Notes: generated by a model not told the origin, from the sequence alone. 41,371 bases of DNA from Oscillospiraceae bacterium (GCA_017458065.1 JAFTGD010000001.1:1-41371); one strand, 5' to 3'. Counted from the stretch's first letter, positions 8,120-17,494 are shown. Made by a program: numbers and translations.

Positions 8120-8317
8120 TCACCAATCGTCATCCAGCAGCGCAGACAAGCCCTCGGCCTCGTCCACCCATGATGGATCATACTTTGTTTTCTTCATTGG
8201 CGCTCCGCAGGATGGGCAAACCTTGTAGGGCTTATCGCATGATGCCTTACAAGCGGAGCAAATATACTCATCAGATCGAAACAGATGTGTGCGCTGAGTC
8301 CAGTGAGCCGCTTTCAT
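8120..8317 (-). CDS. Small zinc-ribbon protein of mobile elements
   Basis: The 65-aa protein contains two CXXC pairs, CSACKASC and CPSCGAPM, followed by the strongly conserved tail KKTKYDPSWVDEAEGLSALL. Such zinc-ribbon proteins are frequent in prophages and conjugative elements of Clostridia; their role is unknown. It lies nine bases upstream of the nuclease-like gene on the same strand. No clear ribosome site precedes the ATG, so the N-terminus may be truncated. Confidence 0.6.
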   Translation of the reverse strand: MKAAHWTQRTHLFRSDEYICSACKASCDKPYKVCPSCGAPMKKTKYDPSWVDEAEGLSALLDDDW

Positions 8318-8339
8318 TCGTGTTCACCCATTTTCTCTA

Positions 8340-9640
8340 TCAGATCATGCAGGCTCTTATCATGTTGGTTTTCCAGTTCTCTGCTTTGGAAAAGTCAAAG
8401 AGAAGCATGATCTTATTTCTCGCGGACACCAGTCTGCCAACGGCTCTGTAATTGTATTCGGGGTCCAATCCCCAAGCCCGGTAGATCTCATCTCCAAACA
8501 GCTTTGATTTCCCGGTTTTCTGTTGATGATCCGCGTCGTCTGTTAATCGAAGTAAAATCGTCAACAAAGCCACTTGATAGCGCTGAAGCAATAATATCAA
8601 GGCATCCGGAAGCTTTACTCCATAGACTCTTTCAAATGTCTCAACTGCTTTTTTCGTTAATCTCGGTTTGCGTAAGCTGCTGTTATCTGAAAAATCTTCT
8701 GGTCTGTAAAGCTCTCCCGCTTGTGCTAATGGCAGCAGATCCGTTTTGAAACGGATATATTCGCAATCAGCATAGCTTCGCTTCCAGATGACTTTCATTG
8801 TCCCCATGAAGTTCGCAGGGGCGTCCGAAAGAGATCCTCGCGTTTTGCTGAGGACCTGAGCGATACGGTAACCGTCGCGGAATTCTATATCCACATAATC
8901 GCCAACTTCAACATTGGGGAGTGTGTTGATATATCCAAGGTCTTCTATTTCAGAGATGCGCGGTACCATTTCCCAAGAAGAGAACACCAGAACCTTCGAG
9001 AAATCGCGGTTGCGGTCGAACACACCACCGGTCCGATAATACGGCCTGGAAGGCGGCATCCAGAGCAGCGCTTCAGATCCTATTTTTCCATCGGCAAAAA
9101 CCGTATCCTTCAGATGTTCCAGCCGCGCGTTGTTTGCCGCGATCGGGCGGTAAGAATGGATCGCTGCTTTCTTGAGCAACATGTACTGCTCCGCTGCGTA
9201 TTGCTTTATTGAGAAGTCGGGATGACTAACGCAGAAATCTCGGACCTGCTTCTTCAGCTGATAGTTCTCCATGAAGGAAAGCAAATACGGGGCTGACTTG
9301 ACGTAGTCGACAGGCACATTCCTCCAGCGCACTGCCTTCGGACTTTGTGCAGTTATTGCCTCCAGCAGCGTTTGCATGGCGTCATAGGAAAAGATATCGC
9401 CGGTGGTGATCTTCACTTCTTTGACGCCGCTATCATCAATGATCCCGGTGTTGAATCGCTCGGTGCGGCAGATTCCCTGATACAGGGCATCTTCTGCTTT
9501 TGTTTTCTGCGCTACGAGGAGCGCTAGCGAATCATTGCTGAGTTCACAGAGCGTTGTTGAATAATCCTGCCATACAGTCTGAAATGACTGGCGTTTGTTA
9601 TCCTCATAGAACAGGAAGAGCTTGTCTCCCCTGCTCGTGT
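8340..9640 (-). pseudogene. Chimeric remnant: helicase segment joined to unrelated C-terminal segment
   Basis: The frame is open from about 9640 to the stop at 8340 but has no proper start. The first usable codon is a GTG at 9416, yet coding character continues upstream (RGDKLFLFYEDNKRQSF). Residues before about 8960 resemble a helicase segment of mobile elements, ending with DFSKVLVFSSWEMVPR. The text then switches abruptly to SEIEDLGYINTLPNVEVGD and a long unrecognised part (KPRLTKKAVETFERVYGVKL and further). The switch looks like a deletion fusion of two genes. Confidence 0.5.
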
Positions 9641-9670
9641 TTTTGTGCGGAGCGGATGCTGTTTCTCAGG

Positions 9671-9696
9671 CGATTGCGAAACTCGTTTCGCAATCG
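9671..9696. repeat. 12-bp inverted repeat
   Basis: Arms 9671-9682 (CGATTGCGAAAC) and 9685-9696 are perfect inverse complements around a 2-base centre. The half-sequence TTTCGCAATCG recurs at 9857-9867, near the 3' end of the amylase gene. It may be a recombination or terminator motif. Confidence 0.5.
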
Positions 9697-9780
9697 GGAA
9701 CTCGCGCTCATCGCACGAGGCGCACGGGGGACGCGCCTCGTTTGGTCGGCGCGAGGCCCTCGCGAAGCTCGGCTCAGGGT

Positions 9781-9811
9781 GTTTTTGAGGCGGCAAAGCT
9801 GCCTCAAAAAC
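9781..9811. terminator. Hairpin downstream of the alpha-amylase gene
   Basis: GTTTTTGAGGC (9781-9791) pairs perfectly with GCCTCAAAAAC (9801-9811). On the minus strand it lies about 65 bp after the amylase stop, and the A/T-rich arm gives a U-rich transcript end. This suggests an intrinsic terminator for the amylase. Confidence 0.6.
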
Positions 9812-9874
9812 GATTGTAATTCCCTTCGGGGCAAAAGTGTGTGCTTTCCAGTGACTTTCGCAATCGACTATGTT

Positions 9875-11377
9875 TTATCCCTCAAGGACCGCGATGGAAT
9901 AGGGCGGGAGCGTGAGGCTGGTTCCGGAGAGGGACGCGCTCAGCCCGGGATCGGTGCAGAGCGAGGCGGAGAGCCTCGCGTATCCGGCGGCCTCGCCCTC
10001 GAGCGTCAGCTGCGTCTCGGCGGTCGAGGGGTTCACGGCCAGCAGGATCGCGCTCTCCCCGTCCGAGCGGAGGATCAGCGCGGCGGCCTCCGTCTCACAG
10101 GGGAGGACCGTGCTGCGTCCGGCGGCGATGAGCGGAAACTCCCGGCGCAGGGCGAGGGCCTGCCGGTAATAGCTCAGGAGCGAGGCCGGGTCCTCCCGCT
10201 GCGCGGCGACGGAGGGATAGGCGTATTCCACCTCGGTGACGCCGGGCGGGGGCAGCGTCGTCTCCTCCTGCGTGGTCCAGAGCATCCCGAGGCGCTTGTT
10301 CGGGTCCACGCCGCTGCCGACCATGCCGATCTCCTGCCCGTAGTAGAGAAAGACCTCTCCGCGCATCAGGCACAGCAGTCCCCCGGCCATCTTGGTCTTG
10401 TCCGGGTTCGTGCGCCCGGTGAAGCCCACGGTGCGGCCCGTGTCGTGGTTTTCCAGGAAGGGCGCGGGGACGGTATTCTCCGGCAGCGTCTCCTCCAGCA
10501 GCGCCACATAGTCTCCGAACTTTTTCCCGTTCTGCTTTCCCCGCCCGCCGAGCGTCTTGGCGATATAGCCCTCGGCCTGCGAGACCGGGAAGGTGAAGAA
10601 GCTGTCGATCCGGCTCTCGCTGTAGCGGGCGAGCGCGGCGAGGTTCTCCCAGGCCTCCGCGACCAGATAGCAGTCCGGGGCGATGCCGTGCGCGGCGTCG
10701 GCCAGCCAGTTGAGCAACTCCACGTTCTTCTCCACGTTGCCAGTATAGAAGCTGGTCACCGCGTCAAGACGGAAGCCGTCCGCCCCGCGCTCCAGCCAGA
10801 AGCGGAGAATCGCCTCGATCTCGGCGCGCACCTCGGGATTGTCCAGGTTCAGATCCGGCATCGAATCCACGAAGCGGCTCTCATAATACTCCTCCCCGCA
10901 GGGGCTGTAGCCCGGCTGGGCCTTGTCGCTCCAGTTGAACCAGGCGCGCCGGGGCGAAGAGGGGTCCGCCGCGGCGCTGAGGAACCAGGGGTGCTCGCTC
11001 GAGCAGTGGTTGACCGGCAGATCGAGGATCACGCGCAGTCCGCGTGCGTGCGCCGCGGCCAGCAGCGCGTCGAAGTCCTCCAGCGTGCCGTAGAGCGGGT
11101 CGACGTCATAATAATCCGTCACGTCGTATTTGTGATAGCTGGGCGAGGGCATGATCGGCATCAGCCAGATCCCGCCGCAGCCCAGGTCCGCGACATAGTC
11201 CAGCTTCTGCGCGACGCCCTTGAGGTCGCCGATCCCGTCCCCGTCGCTGTCGCAGAAGGACCAGACGAAGATCTCATACCAGGCGTCCGAGGTCACGATT
11301 TCCTCCGCCCGCGCCGCGGGCGCGGCGGCAAGAAGCAGGACAAGAGAGAGCAGCAGGGCGAGGATGCGGTGTTTCAT
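9875..11377 (-). CDS. Secreted alpha-amylase (GH13)
   Basis: AAGGAGG lies seven bases before the ATG at 11377; the longer frame to 11548 is not used. The 500-aa protein starts with a Sec signal peptide (MKHRILALLLSLVLLLAAAP, cleavage after ARA). The GH13 regions follow: DGDGIGDLKG, DLPVNHCSSEHPW (region I), GFRLDAVTSFY (region II, nucleophile Asp), VAEAW (region III, acid/base Glu) and FLENHDTGR (region IV, transition-state Asp). It should cleave starch or maltodextrin outside the membrane, feeding the divergent ABC importer. No cell-wall anchor or starch-binding domain is seen. Confidence 0.93.
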   Translation of the reverse strand: MKHRILALLLSLVLLLAAAPAARAEEIVTSDAWYEIFVWSFCDSDGDGIGDLKGVAQKLDYVADLGCGGIWLMPIMPSPSYHKYDVTDYYDVDPLYGTLEDFDALLAAAHARGLRVILDLPVNHCSSEHPWFLSAAADPSSPRRAWFNWSDKAQPGYSPCGEEYYESRFVDSMPDLNLDNPEVRAEIEAILRFWLERGADGFRLDAVTSFYTGNVEKNVELLNWLADAAHGIAPDCYLVAEAWENLAALARYSESRIDSFFTFPVSQAEGYIAKTLGGRGKQNGKKFGDYVALLEETLPENTVPAPFLENHDTGRTVGFTGRTNPDKTKMAGGLLCLMRGEVFLYYGQEIGMVGSGVDPNKRLGMLWTTQEETTLPPPGVTEVEYAYPSVAAQREDPASLLSYYRQALALRREFPLIAAGRSTVLPCETEAAALILRSDGESAILLAVNPSTAETQLTLEGEAAGYARLSASLCTDPGLSASLSGTSLTLPPYSIAVLEG

Positions 11378-11435
11378 GGGGGCAGCCTCCTTTTTTCGCT
11401 CACGGGATCCGTCTCGCAAGCGACGCTTTTGTTCC

Positions 11436-11464
11436 ATTATAGCCGCTCGGCGGCCTGTCGGCAA
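11436..11464 (-). promoter_or_regulatory. Promoter of the alpha-amylase gene
   Basis: On the minus strand TTGCCG (11464-11459) and TATAAT (11441-11436) are separated by 17 bp. The -10 lies about 60 bp before the amylase start, in a GC-rich context where such a match is unlikely by chance. Confidence 0.65.
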
Positions 11465-11537
11465 GCGCCGGACGCGGAGCGGAAAAGCTTCGACATTTTG
11501 AACAAAGCAGGCCGTTATTTTTTGGACACTTGGACAG

Positions 11538-11566
11538 TTGAAGCTCATGCTTTAGCGTGATATAAT
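11538..11566 (+). promoter_or_regulatory. Promoter of the maltodextrin importer operon
   Basis: TTGAAG (11538-11543) and TATAAT (11561-11566) have a 17-bp spacer. The start point would be near 11573, about 85 bp before the binding-protein gene. It is back-to-back with the amylase promoter, fitting joint regulation. Confidence 0.7.
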
Positions 11567-11570
11567 ATCA

Positions 11571-11595
11571 TGCGTTCAAGAACAGGTCGAACGCA
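11571..11595. promoter_or_regulatory. Inverted repeat at the importer transcription start
   Basis: TGCGTTC (11571-11577) and GAACGCA (11589-11595) form a perfect 7-bp inverted repeat with an 11-bp centre, directly at the predicted start point. It is well placed for a repressor operator or a leader hairpin. A LacI-family site usually has a tighter centre, so the binding protein is unknown. Confidence 0.5.
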
Positions 11596-11656
11596 TTCCC
11601 ATCCGTATTTCGTCGCGCTTCGGCGCGTGGAACAAAAATTTTTATGAGGAAAGGAA

Positions 11657-12862
11657 ATGGAAAAAATGAAAAAGTTTGCTGCCCTGTTTCTGGCCCTGTG
11701 CATGATCTTCGCGCTGGCGGTCCCCGCCTCCGCGGCGAATGACAAGGCCGTCAAGGTCTGGGTCGCCGAGAACGTCGTAGAGTTCACCAAGGCCCAGATC
11801 GCCGACTTCCAGGCCGCCCACCCCGAGTACGCGGACTTTGAAGTCACGGTCGAGCCCGTCGGCGAGGGCGACGCCGCCTCCAACGTGCTGACTGACCTGG
11901 ACGCCGCGGCCGATATCTTCGGCTTCCCCCAGGACCAGCTGGCCCGTCTGGTCGCCGCCAACTCCCTGCTGGAGCTTGAGGAGAGCGTGGCCGAGCAGGT
12001 CGCCGCTGAGAACGACGGCGGTTCCGTCGCCGCCGCCACCCTGGGCGATCTGATGTATGCCTACCCCATGACCTCCGACAACGGCTACTTCCTGTACTAT
12101 GACAAGAGCGTCGTCTCCGATCCCAGCACCCTCGAGGGCATCCTGGCCGACTGCGAGGCCGCCGGCAAGAGCTTCTACTACGATCTGCGCAGCGGCTGGT
12201 ATCAGCCCGCCTTCTTCTTCGGCGCCGGCTGCACCCTGACCTATGATACCGACTCCGAGGGCAATTACATCGCCTGCAACATCGACTACGCCTCCGAGAA
12301 GGGCTTTGCCGCGATGAAGGCTCTGGTCGCCCTGGCCAAGTCCCCCGCCTTCGTCAACGGCTCCTCCATGAGCACCGCCACCAACGTCGGCGCGATCGTC
12401 GACGGCACCTGGGATGCCGGCGCTGTCAAGGAGGCCTTTGGTGAGAACTATGCCTGCGCGAAGCTTCCCACCTGCGGCGGCGTACAGCTCAGCGGCTTCG
12501 GCGGCTTCAAGCTGCTCGGCGTGAAGCCTCAGACCGACGACGACAAGCTCGCCTTCTGCGACGAGCTGGCCTACTTCCTCGCCAGCGGCGAGGTGCAGCT
12601 GGCCCGCTTCAAGGCGGTCGGCTGGGGTCCCTCCAACCTCGAGGCCAAGGCCGACGAGGCTGTTCAGGCTGACGAGGCGCTCTCCGCTCTCGGCGCTCAG
12701 CTCGAGTTCATGATCCCGCAGGGTCAGTATCCCGGCGAGTACTGGGGTCTGGCTGAGGGCCTGGGCGACGACATCATCTCCGGCAAGTATGCCGACGCTG
12801 ACGACGCCGCTCTGATGGCCGCGCTGGAGACCTTCCAGGCTGCCTGCGAAGCCGCGAAGTAA
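11657..12862 (+). CDS. Maltodextrin-type ABC transporter substrate-binding protein
   Basis: The 401-aa secreted protein has a Sec signal peptide (residues 1-27, LAVPASA then AND). It shows the family 1 solute-binding layout: KVWVAENVVEFTKAQIADF, then DIFGFPQDQLARLVAANSL, AYPMTSDNGYFLYYDKSV, and VGAIVDGTWDAGAVKEAFGE (the IxGPW-like helix). These resemble MalE-type maltose/maltodextrin binders. The lipobox cysteine expected in a Gram-positive binding protein is absent: the cleavage region is Ala-rich with no Cys. It is the first gene of the importer operon, followed by malF and malG. Confidence 0.88.
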   Translation: MEKMKKFAALFLALCMIFALAVPASAANDKAVKVWVAENVVEFTKAQIADFQAAHPEYADFEVTVEPVGEGDAASNVLTDLDAAADIFGFPQDQLARLVAANSLLELEESVAEQVAAENDGGSVAAATLGDLMYAYPMTSDNGYFLYYDKSVVSDPSTLEGILADCEAAGKSFYYDLRSGWYQPAFFFGAGCTLTYDTDSEGNYIACNIDYASEKGFAAMKALVALAKSPAFVNGSSMSTATNVGAIVDGTWDAGAVKEAFGENYACAKLPTCGGVQLSGFGGFKLLGVKPQTDDDKLAFCDELAYFLASGEVQLARFKAVGWGPSNLEAKADEAVQADEALSALGAQLEFMIPQGQYPGEYWGLAEGLGDDIISGKYADADDAALMAALETFQAACEAAK

Positions 12863-12874
12863 TCCGATTTTATA

Positions 12875-12901
12875 ACAAGGAAGGGCTTTGCCCTGCCTTG
12901 T
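12875..12901 (+). promoter_or_regulatory. Intercistronic hairpin between binding protein and malF
   Basis: ACAAGG (12875-12880) with GGGC pairs with GCCC and CCTTGT (12896-12901). Hairpins here typically stabilise the abundant binding-protein mRNA or partly terminate, which sets a higher level of binding protein than permease. Confidence 0.55.
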
Positions 12902-12940
12902 CCCGTTCCCGGACAGTTTATCTACTTGGGAGGAAACCGT

Positions 12941-14332
12941 ATGGATGAGACATACAGAGGCGGCGGAGCGCTATCCCGCTTCTTCCGCTGGCTCGGCAAG
13001 GACCTGAAGGAGATCGGCCTCAGCTTTGCCGAGGGGGATTGGAAAACCAAGCTCTCCTTCCTCATCATGGGCTTCGGCCAGCTCTGCCGGGGGCAGATCG
13101 TCCGCGGCCTGTCGATGCTCGCGCTGGAGGGCGGAATCCTGTTTTATTTCTTTGATTTCGGCTGGGGCTATCTGAAGGACATCGTCACGCTCGGCACCGT
13201 GGAGACCTATAAGGAAGGCCGCCGCACGGTTTACGGCGACAACAGCTTCCTGATCCTGCTCTACGGCCTGCTCACCATCGTCATCGTCGCCGCGCTAATC
13301 TTCCTCTGGCGCGTCAACGTCAAGCAGAACCGCGAGGCCGAGAAGCGCCTGAAGCTCGGCAAGCGTCTGCCGACAAACCGGGAGGATCTCGCCTCTCTCT
13401 TCGACAAAAACTTCGACAAGACCCTGCTGGCCCTGCCTGTGACCGGCATCTTCATTTTCACGGTGCTGCCGATCATCTTCATGATCTGCATCGCCTTCAC
13501 CAACTACGACGTGACGCATCAGCCGCCCGCCAAGCTCTTCTCCTGGGTGGGGCTCTCGAACTTCAAGGAGCTGTTCGGCATCGGCGGCGAGGGCTTCGGC
13601 AACACCTTCTTCTACGTTTTGGGCTGGACCCTGGTCTGGGCTTTCTTCGCCACCTTCCTGACCTACTTCCTGGGCATGGCCGTGGCCATCATGATCAACA
13701 AGAAGGGCATCAAGCTCAAGAAGCTCTGGCGTACGATCCTGGTCATGACCATCGCAGTGCCGCAGTTCGTGTCGCTGCTGTACGTGGGCAAGATGTTCGC
13801 CGCCGACGGGCTCGTGAACGGGCTCCTGCTCAAGTGGGGCTGGATCCAGACGGCGATCCCCTTCTGGCAGAACGCCACCTACGCCCGCATCCTGATCATT
13901 CTCATCAACCTCTGGATCGGCATCCCCTACACGATGCTGATCGTGACGGGCCTGCTGATGAACATCCCGGCCGAGCTGTACGAGAGCGCGCGCATCGACG
14001 GGGCCAACGTCTTCCAGACCTTCCGGAAGATCACCCTGCCCTACATGCTCTTCGTCACCGGCCCCTTCCTGCTGACGCAGTTCATCGGCAACCTCAACAA
14101 CTTCAACGTCATCTTCCTGCTCAACCAGGGCAACCCCAAGAGCCTGTCGCTGGCCAAGAACGCCGGCTCCACCGACCTGCTGGTCACCTGGCTGTACAAG
14201 ATGACCATCAACGACTCCAACTACAAGATCGCCGCCGTCATCGGCATCATGGTCTTCCTGGTCACCGCCGTGATCTCGCTGATCGTGTACAACACGATGC
14301 CGTCGGTCAAGGATGAGGAGGGATTCCAGTAA
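12941..14332 (+). CDS. malF: MalF-like ABC transporter permease
   Basis: ATG at 12941 is chosen over TTG 12926 because GGGAGG ends eight bases before it. The 463-aa permease has an extra N-terminal part (about 150 residues with two or three helices, as in long MalF proteins). The MetI-like domain follows, carrying the coupling EAA motif ESARIDGANVFQTFRKITLP near residue 350. It forms the heterodimeric membrane channel with MalG. The ATPase (MsmX/MalK type) is not encoded here and is commonly shared between importers in Firmicutes. Confidence 0.9.
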   Translation: MDETYRGGGALSRFFRWLGKDLKEIGLSFAEGDWKTKLSFLIMGFGQLCRGQIVRGLSMLALEGGILFYFFDFGWGYLKDIVTLGTVETYKEGRRTVYGDNSFLILLYGLLTIVIVAALIFLWRVNVKQNREAEKRLKLGKRLPTNREDLASLFDKNFDKTLLALPVTGIFIFTVLPIIFMICIAFTNYDVTHQPPAKLFSWVGLSNFKELFGIGGEGFGNTFFYVLGWTLVWAFFATFLTYFLGMAVAIMINKKGIKLKKLWRTILVMTIAVPQFVSLLYVGKMFAADGLVNGLLLKWGWIQTAIPFWQNATYARILIILINLWIGIPYTMLIVTGLLMNIPAELYESARIDGANVFQTFRKITLPYMLFVTGPFLLTQFIGNLNNFNVIFLLNQGNPKSLSLAKNAGSTDLLVTWLYKMTINDSNYKIAAVIGIMVFLVTAVISLIVYNTMPSVKDEEGFQ

Positions 14333-15174
14333 TGGCAAGAAGAAGAAAGCTCGGGAATGCCGGCATCTACTGCATTCTCATCCTCATGAGCATCGTCTGG
14401 CTCTTCCCCTTCGTGGGGCTGGTGCTGCAGAGCTTCCGCGGCGAGAGCGGCGGCATGGTGCAGTACCTCGTGCCGAAGGAGTTCTCCTGGAAGAACTACC
14501 AGTTCCTCTTCGGCGGCGAGAGCAACTTCCCCCGCTGGTATCTGAACACCCTGATCATCGCGATCTTCGTCGCCGTCCTGCAGACGGTCATCATCATCTG
14601 CGTCAGCTACGCCCTCTCGCGCATGCGCTTCAAGGGCCGCCGGATGCTGATGAACATCTGGCTGGTGCTGGGCATGTTCCCCGGCTTTTTGACGATGATC
14701 TGCCTGTACTTCCTGCTCAAGCAGATGGGCCTGACGATGTCGGGCGCCGTGCCTGGCTTGATTTTAATCTCGGTCGCGAGCTCCGGCATGGGCTATTACG
14801 TCTGCAAGGGCTACTTTGACACGATCCCGAAATCGCTGGACGAGGCCGCCATCATCGACGGCGCGACCCGCGCGCAGATCCTGGTGCAGATGATCATTCC
14901 GCTCTCCAAGCCCATCATCATCTACACCGCGCTCGTCGCCTTCATGGCCCCTTGGTGCGACTACATTTTCGCCTCCTACGTGGCCTTCGGCTACGAGAAG
15001 GGCTACAACGTGGCCGTCGCCATGACGCGCTGGGTCTGGACCAACGACTACCAGGGCTACTTCACCCGCTTCTGCGCGGGCGGCATCCTGGTCGCCATCC
15101 CCGTTACGATCCTCTTCATGTGCCTGCAGAAGTACTACGTCGAGGGCGTCACCGGCGGCGCGGTCAAGGGCTGA
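14332..15174 (+). CDS. malG: MalG-like ABC transporter permease
   Basis: The start ATG shares one base with the malF stop (TAATG), so translation is coupled. The 280-aa protein has six predicted membrane helices and the EAA motif LDEAAIIDGATRAQILVQMI near residue 170, followed by PLSKP. It ends KYYVEGVTGGAVKG, the standard MalG C-terminus. It is the last gene of the importer operon; an IS1182-like element begins 40 bp downstream, so any further genes have been cut off. Confidence 0.9.
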   Translation: MARRRKLGNAGIYCILILMSIVWLFPFVGLVLQSFRGESGGMVQYLVPKEFSWKNYQFLFGGESNFPRWYLNTLIIAIFVAVLQTVIIICVSYALSRMRFKGRRMLMNIWLVLGMFPGFLTMICLYFLLKQMGLTMSGAVPGLILISVASSGMGYYVCKGYFDTIPKSLDEAAIIDGATRAQILVQMIIPLSKPIIIYTALVAFMAPWCDYIFASYVAFGYEKGYNVAVAMTRWVWTNDYQGYFTRFCAGGILVAIPVTILFMCLQKYYVEGVTGGAVKG

Positions 15175-15214
15175 GCCTGGGATCAGCGCAGTTTTATACA
15201 GAAAACCACCAAAA

Positions 15215-16742
15215 GGTGCTGTCTCAAAAGGCAGCCCCGGGAAAAGCAAAAGAAATAACGGCAGCCGTCCCTTGAAAGAGGGGCGGCTGTCGGCATATAA
15301 TTTAGGTGTGAAACAAAACCATACGCAGGTAGATTTTACACTGTACGAGACAGGTCGTCAACTAAAACTACCGATGGAAACAGAAATATTAATAGCAGCA
15401 GATGATCCGGTGAGATTGGTAAGCGCCGTAGTGGAAAGGATGGATATACGAAAGATCGAGCGCTCCTACTCTCAGGACGGGAGAAACGAATATCCGCCGA
15501 GGATTCTGCTGAAAATCCTGATCTATGGATACATGCGCATGATCTACAGCTCGCGGGCCATAGAACAGGCATGCCGGGAGAACATCTGCTTCATGTAACG
15601 GGAAAAGGGCATCACAAGTCCGCCTTGCAAAAAGCGATCGAGTTGGTGAACGGCTGGCTGGAACGGTGGAAGAAGTACACACAGGATCTGCATATCTGCG
15701 GAGATCGGAACAGTTATTGCAAAACGGATCATGACGCCACGTTTATGCACATGAAAGAGGATCACATGCGAAACGGGCAGCTCAAGCCCGGATACAATGT
15801 GAATGTGGCGACCTCGGAGGAGTTCATCATCGGCAACTACATCAGCGCCGACCGAAACGATGTGCATACGCTCGTCCCGTTTATGGAGTATTTGAAGCAG
15901 TATCCGATCAAGCGAGTTTGCGTAGACGCCGGGTATGAGAGCGAAGAGAATTACTGCTACTTTGAAGGAAACAAAAGCACAAAGCTATATGTGAAGCCCA
16001 GCAACCATGAGCAGAAGAAAACGAAGAAATACCGTACAGACATCAGCCGCCGTGAGAATATGTCTTATGACGCTGAGAAGGACGCCTACACCTGTGCAAA
16101 AGGGAAGCTGATCACATATGACTTCACCAAGAAAAGCAAATCTCAAAGCGGCTTCGAGACAGAGACCGCCGTATACAGTTGCAAGGACTGTGCCGGCTGT
16201 CCTTTGAAAGAGAAGTGCATCCGTGCCTGTGGGAGCAAGAAGCCGCTGGAGGAAAGAAACAAGGTGATCTATGTTTCCAAGCGCTTTGTCAGACAGCGGG
16301 AGGAAATGGAGCAGCGGATCAACACCGATGAAGGGAAGCTGATCCGCGTGAACCGCAGTATTCAGGCCGAGGGCGTCTTCGCCATGACAAAGGAAGACAT
16401 GCACTTTCGAAGGTTTATGCTCCGCAGCGCGGTCAAGGTAGAGGTCGAGTGGACACTTCTGAGCCTCGCCTACAACGTGCTCAAGCTGCACCATAAAATC
16501 CAAACCGGCCGCTTGGGAACGGGTCTCGTGGTTCCGAAGAGCTTCCCTGCCGGACTGTAGCTTTTTCCCACAATTGAACACAGAAAAACACCCGGGAGCG
16601 CCGCAACCCTGCGGTACTCCCGGGGTGTTTTCCACATTTCGACGTGATTCCGCCCTCGCTCGCTTCCTCTTTTCCACAGAAGCCCACCAAATTAAGAGGC
16701 GTTGCCTCTCAATAGCCGATTGAGCTATTTTGAGACAACGCC
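15215..16742 (+). mobile_element. IS1182-like insertion sequence, internally deleted
   Basis: The ends are GGTGCTGTCTCAAAA (15215-15229) and the inverse of GGCGTTGTCTCAAAA (16728-16742), matching inverted repeats with two differences. The interior carries a transposase pseudogene and a terminator-like hairpin (about 16590-16630). No target duplication is visible. The right end cuts a DUF3854-type gene on the minus strand. It is about 100-200 codons shorter than a full element. Confidence 0.85.
15308..16560 (+). pseudogene. IS1182-family transposase with internal deletion and frameshift
   Basis: The 5' part (GTG 15308 to TAA 15598) encodes the N-terminal domain ending RAIEQACRENICFM. The text then resumes in another frame with KSALQKAIELVNGWLERW, YCKTDHDATFMHMKEDHMRN and DAGYESEENYCYFE, and the cysteine cluster CKDCAGCPLKEKCIRACGSK. 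The segment with the first DDE aspartate, normally between these parts, is missing. The protein cannot be active as it stands. Confidence 0.85.
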
Positions 16743-17300
16743 CCAATTTACAAATATAGTTTAAGTAGTCATCCAGTCCTTTTGTTTCCTTCCTCCAGTG
16801 CTCTTTGATGCGAATTCCATTCTCATAGCGGGTATCATATTCAATTTTGGCTTTTGAAAGCTGCTGTGACAATCGCGCTATATCGAAAAATGGGTTATCG
16901 CTCAGTTGGAAACTTATTATGTTGAGACCAGCCAGATGCGACAGGTCTTCTCTTTTCCGCAATGCATATTCCTGATCCCAGCAAAGCACATCAACCGCAA
17001 TCTGTTCGGCATTGAATATTTGCTTGATCTTTCGTGAAGCTGTTGCAACCGCAGGATTGCAGCATTTATCCATATCGAAAGCAGACTGTATTCTTCTGAC
17101 GCCTTCCTTTTTCAGTTTTCCTGCAATCATCGGCAACTCATTAATGTTGTTGACTCCCTGAACAGCTATGACTGCAACGTCGTCATTCAAGCCTTCCTGG
17201 CACAGGAGCCAAAGGATTACCTCCGCTTTTAATGGGCCTTCGGTAAGATATACTGATGTATTCTCGCTGATTGTACGTTGGCTGCGGCAAACATGAGTCC
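16743..17300 (-). pseudogene. DUF3854 (Toprim/primase-like) fragment
   Basis: The minus frame reads VYLTEGPLKAEVILWLL, AVIAVQGVNNINELP, VRRIQSAFDMDKCCNPAV, and later KETKGLDDYLNYI. The TEGPLKA element, followed by a D-x-D-type AFDMD, is the Toprim-like core of DUF3854, found with phage and plasmid primases and helicases. The C-terminus is cut by the IS1182 end at 16742. The N-terminus ends where the sortase fragment begins on the other strand. The long frame continuing through the IS is a shadow of the transposase. Confidence 0.65.
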
Positions 17301-17324
17301 TCGAGATTCCAGAGGTCACACCAT

Positions 17325-17494
17325 CCGGCAACCCCTTTGAGGATATCATTATCACTCCGGAAGACCATTTCGTCACGATGAGCACATGCGCTTATTCTTT
17401 TGAAAATGCGAGAACCGTAGTCGTCGGAAAAATGATATGTCTAGATGACTATTCTGATAATTACAGATCTGGTTCTTCTAAATCTCTCGATTAA
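17325..17494 (+). pseudogene. Sortase B, C-terminal fragment
   Basis: The frame encodes PFEDIIITPEDHFVTMSTC, then AYSFENARTVVVGKMI and ends SGSSKSLD before TAA. TMSTC followed by Y-x-F-x-N-A-R-x-V-V-x-G-K is the catalytic cysteine and arginine region of class B sortases. Only the last ~55 residues remain, and a TGA at about 17290 closes the frame upstream. It is a relic of a surface-protein or conjugation locus. Confidence 0.7.

Noticed and set aside
9554-11560. Long plus-strand open frame (668 codons) across the amylase
   Set aside because: It is the antisense shadow of a GC-rich GH13 gene, with low-complexity Arg/Gly/Ala text and no family motifs.
13295-14338. Minus-strand 347-codon frame opposite malF
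   Set aside because: His/Asp/Glu-rich antisense shadow; the plus strand clearly encodes the permease with its EAA motif.
15985-17385. Single 466-codon minus-strand protein spanning the IS end
   Set aside because: Only 16743 to about 17300 carries DUF3854-like sequence. The remainder is the antisense of the transposase, joined by chance.
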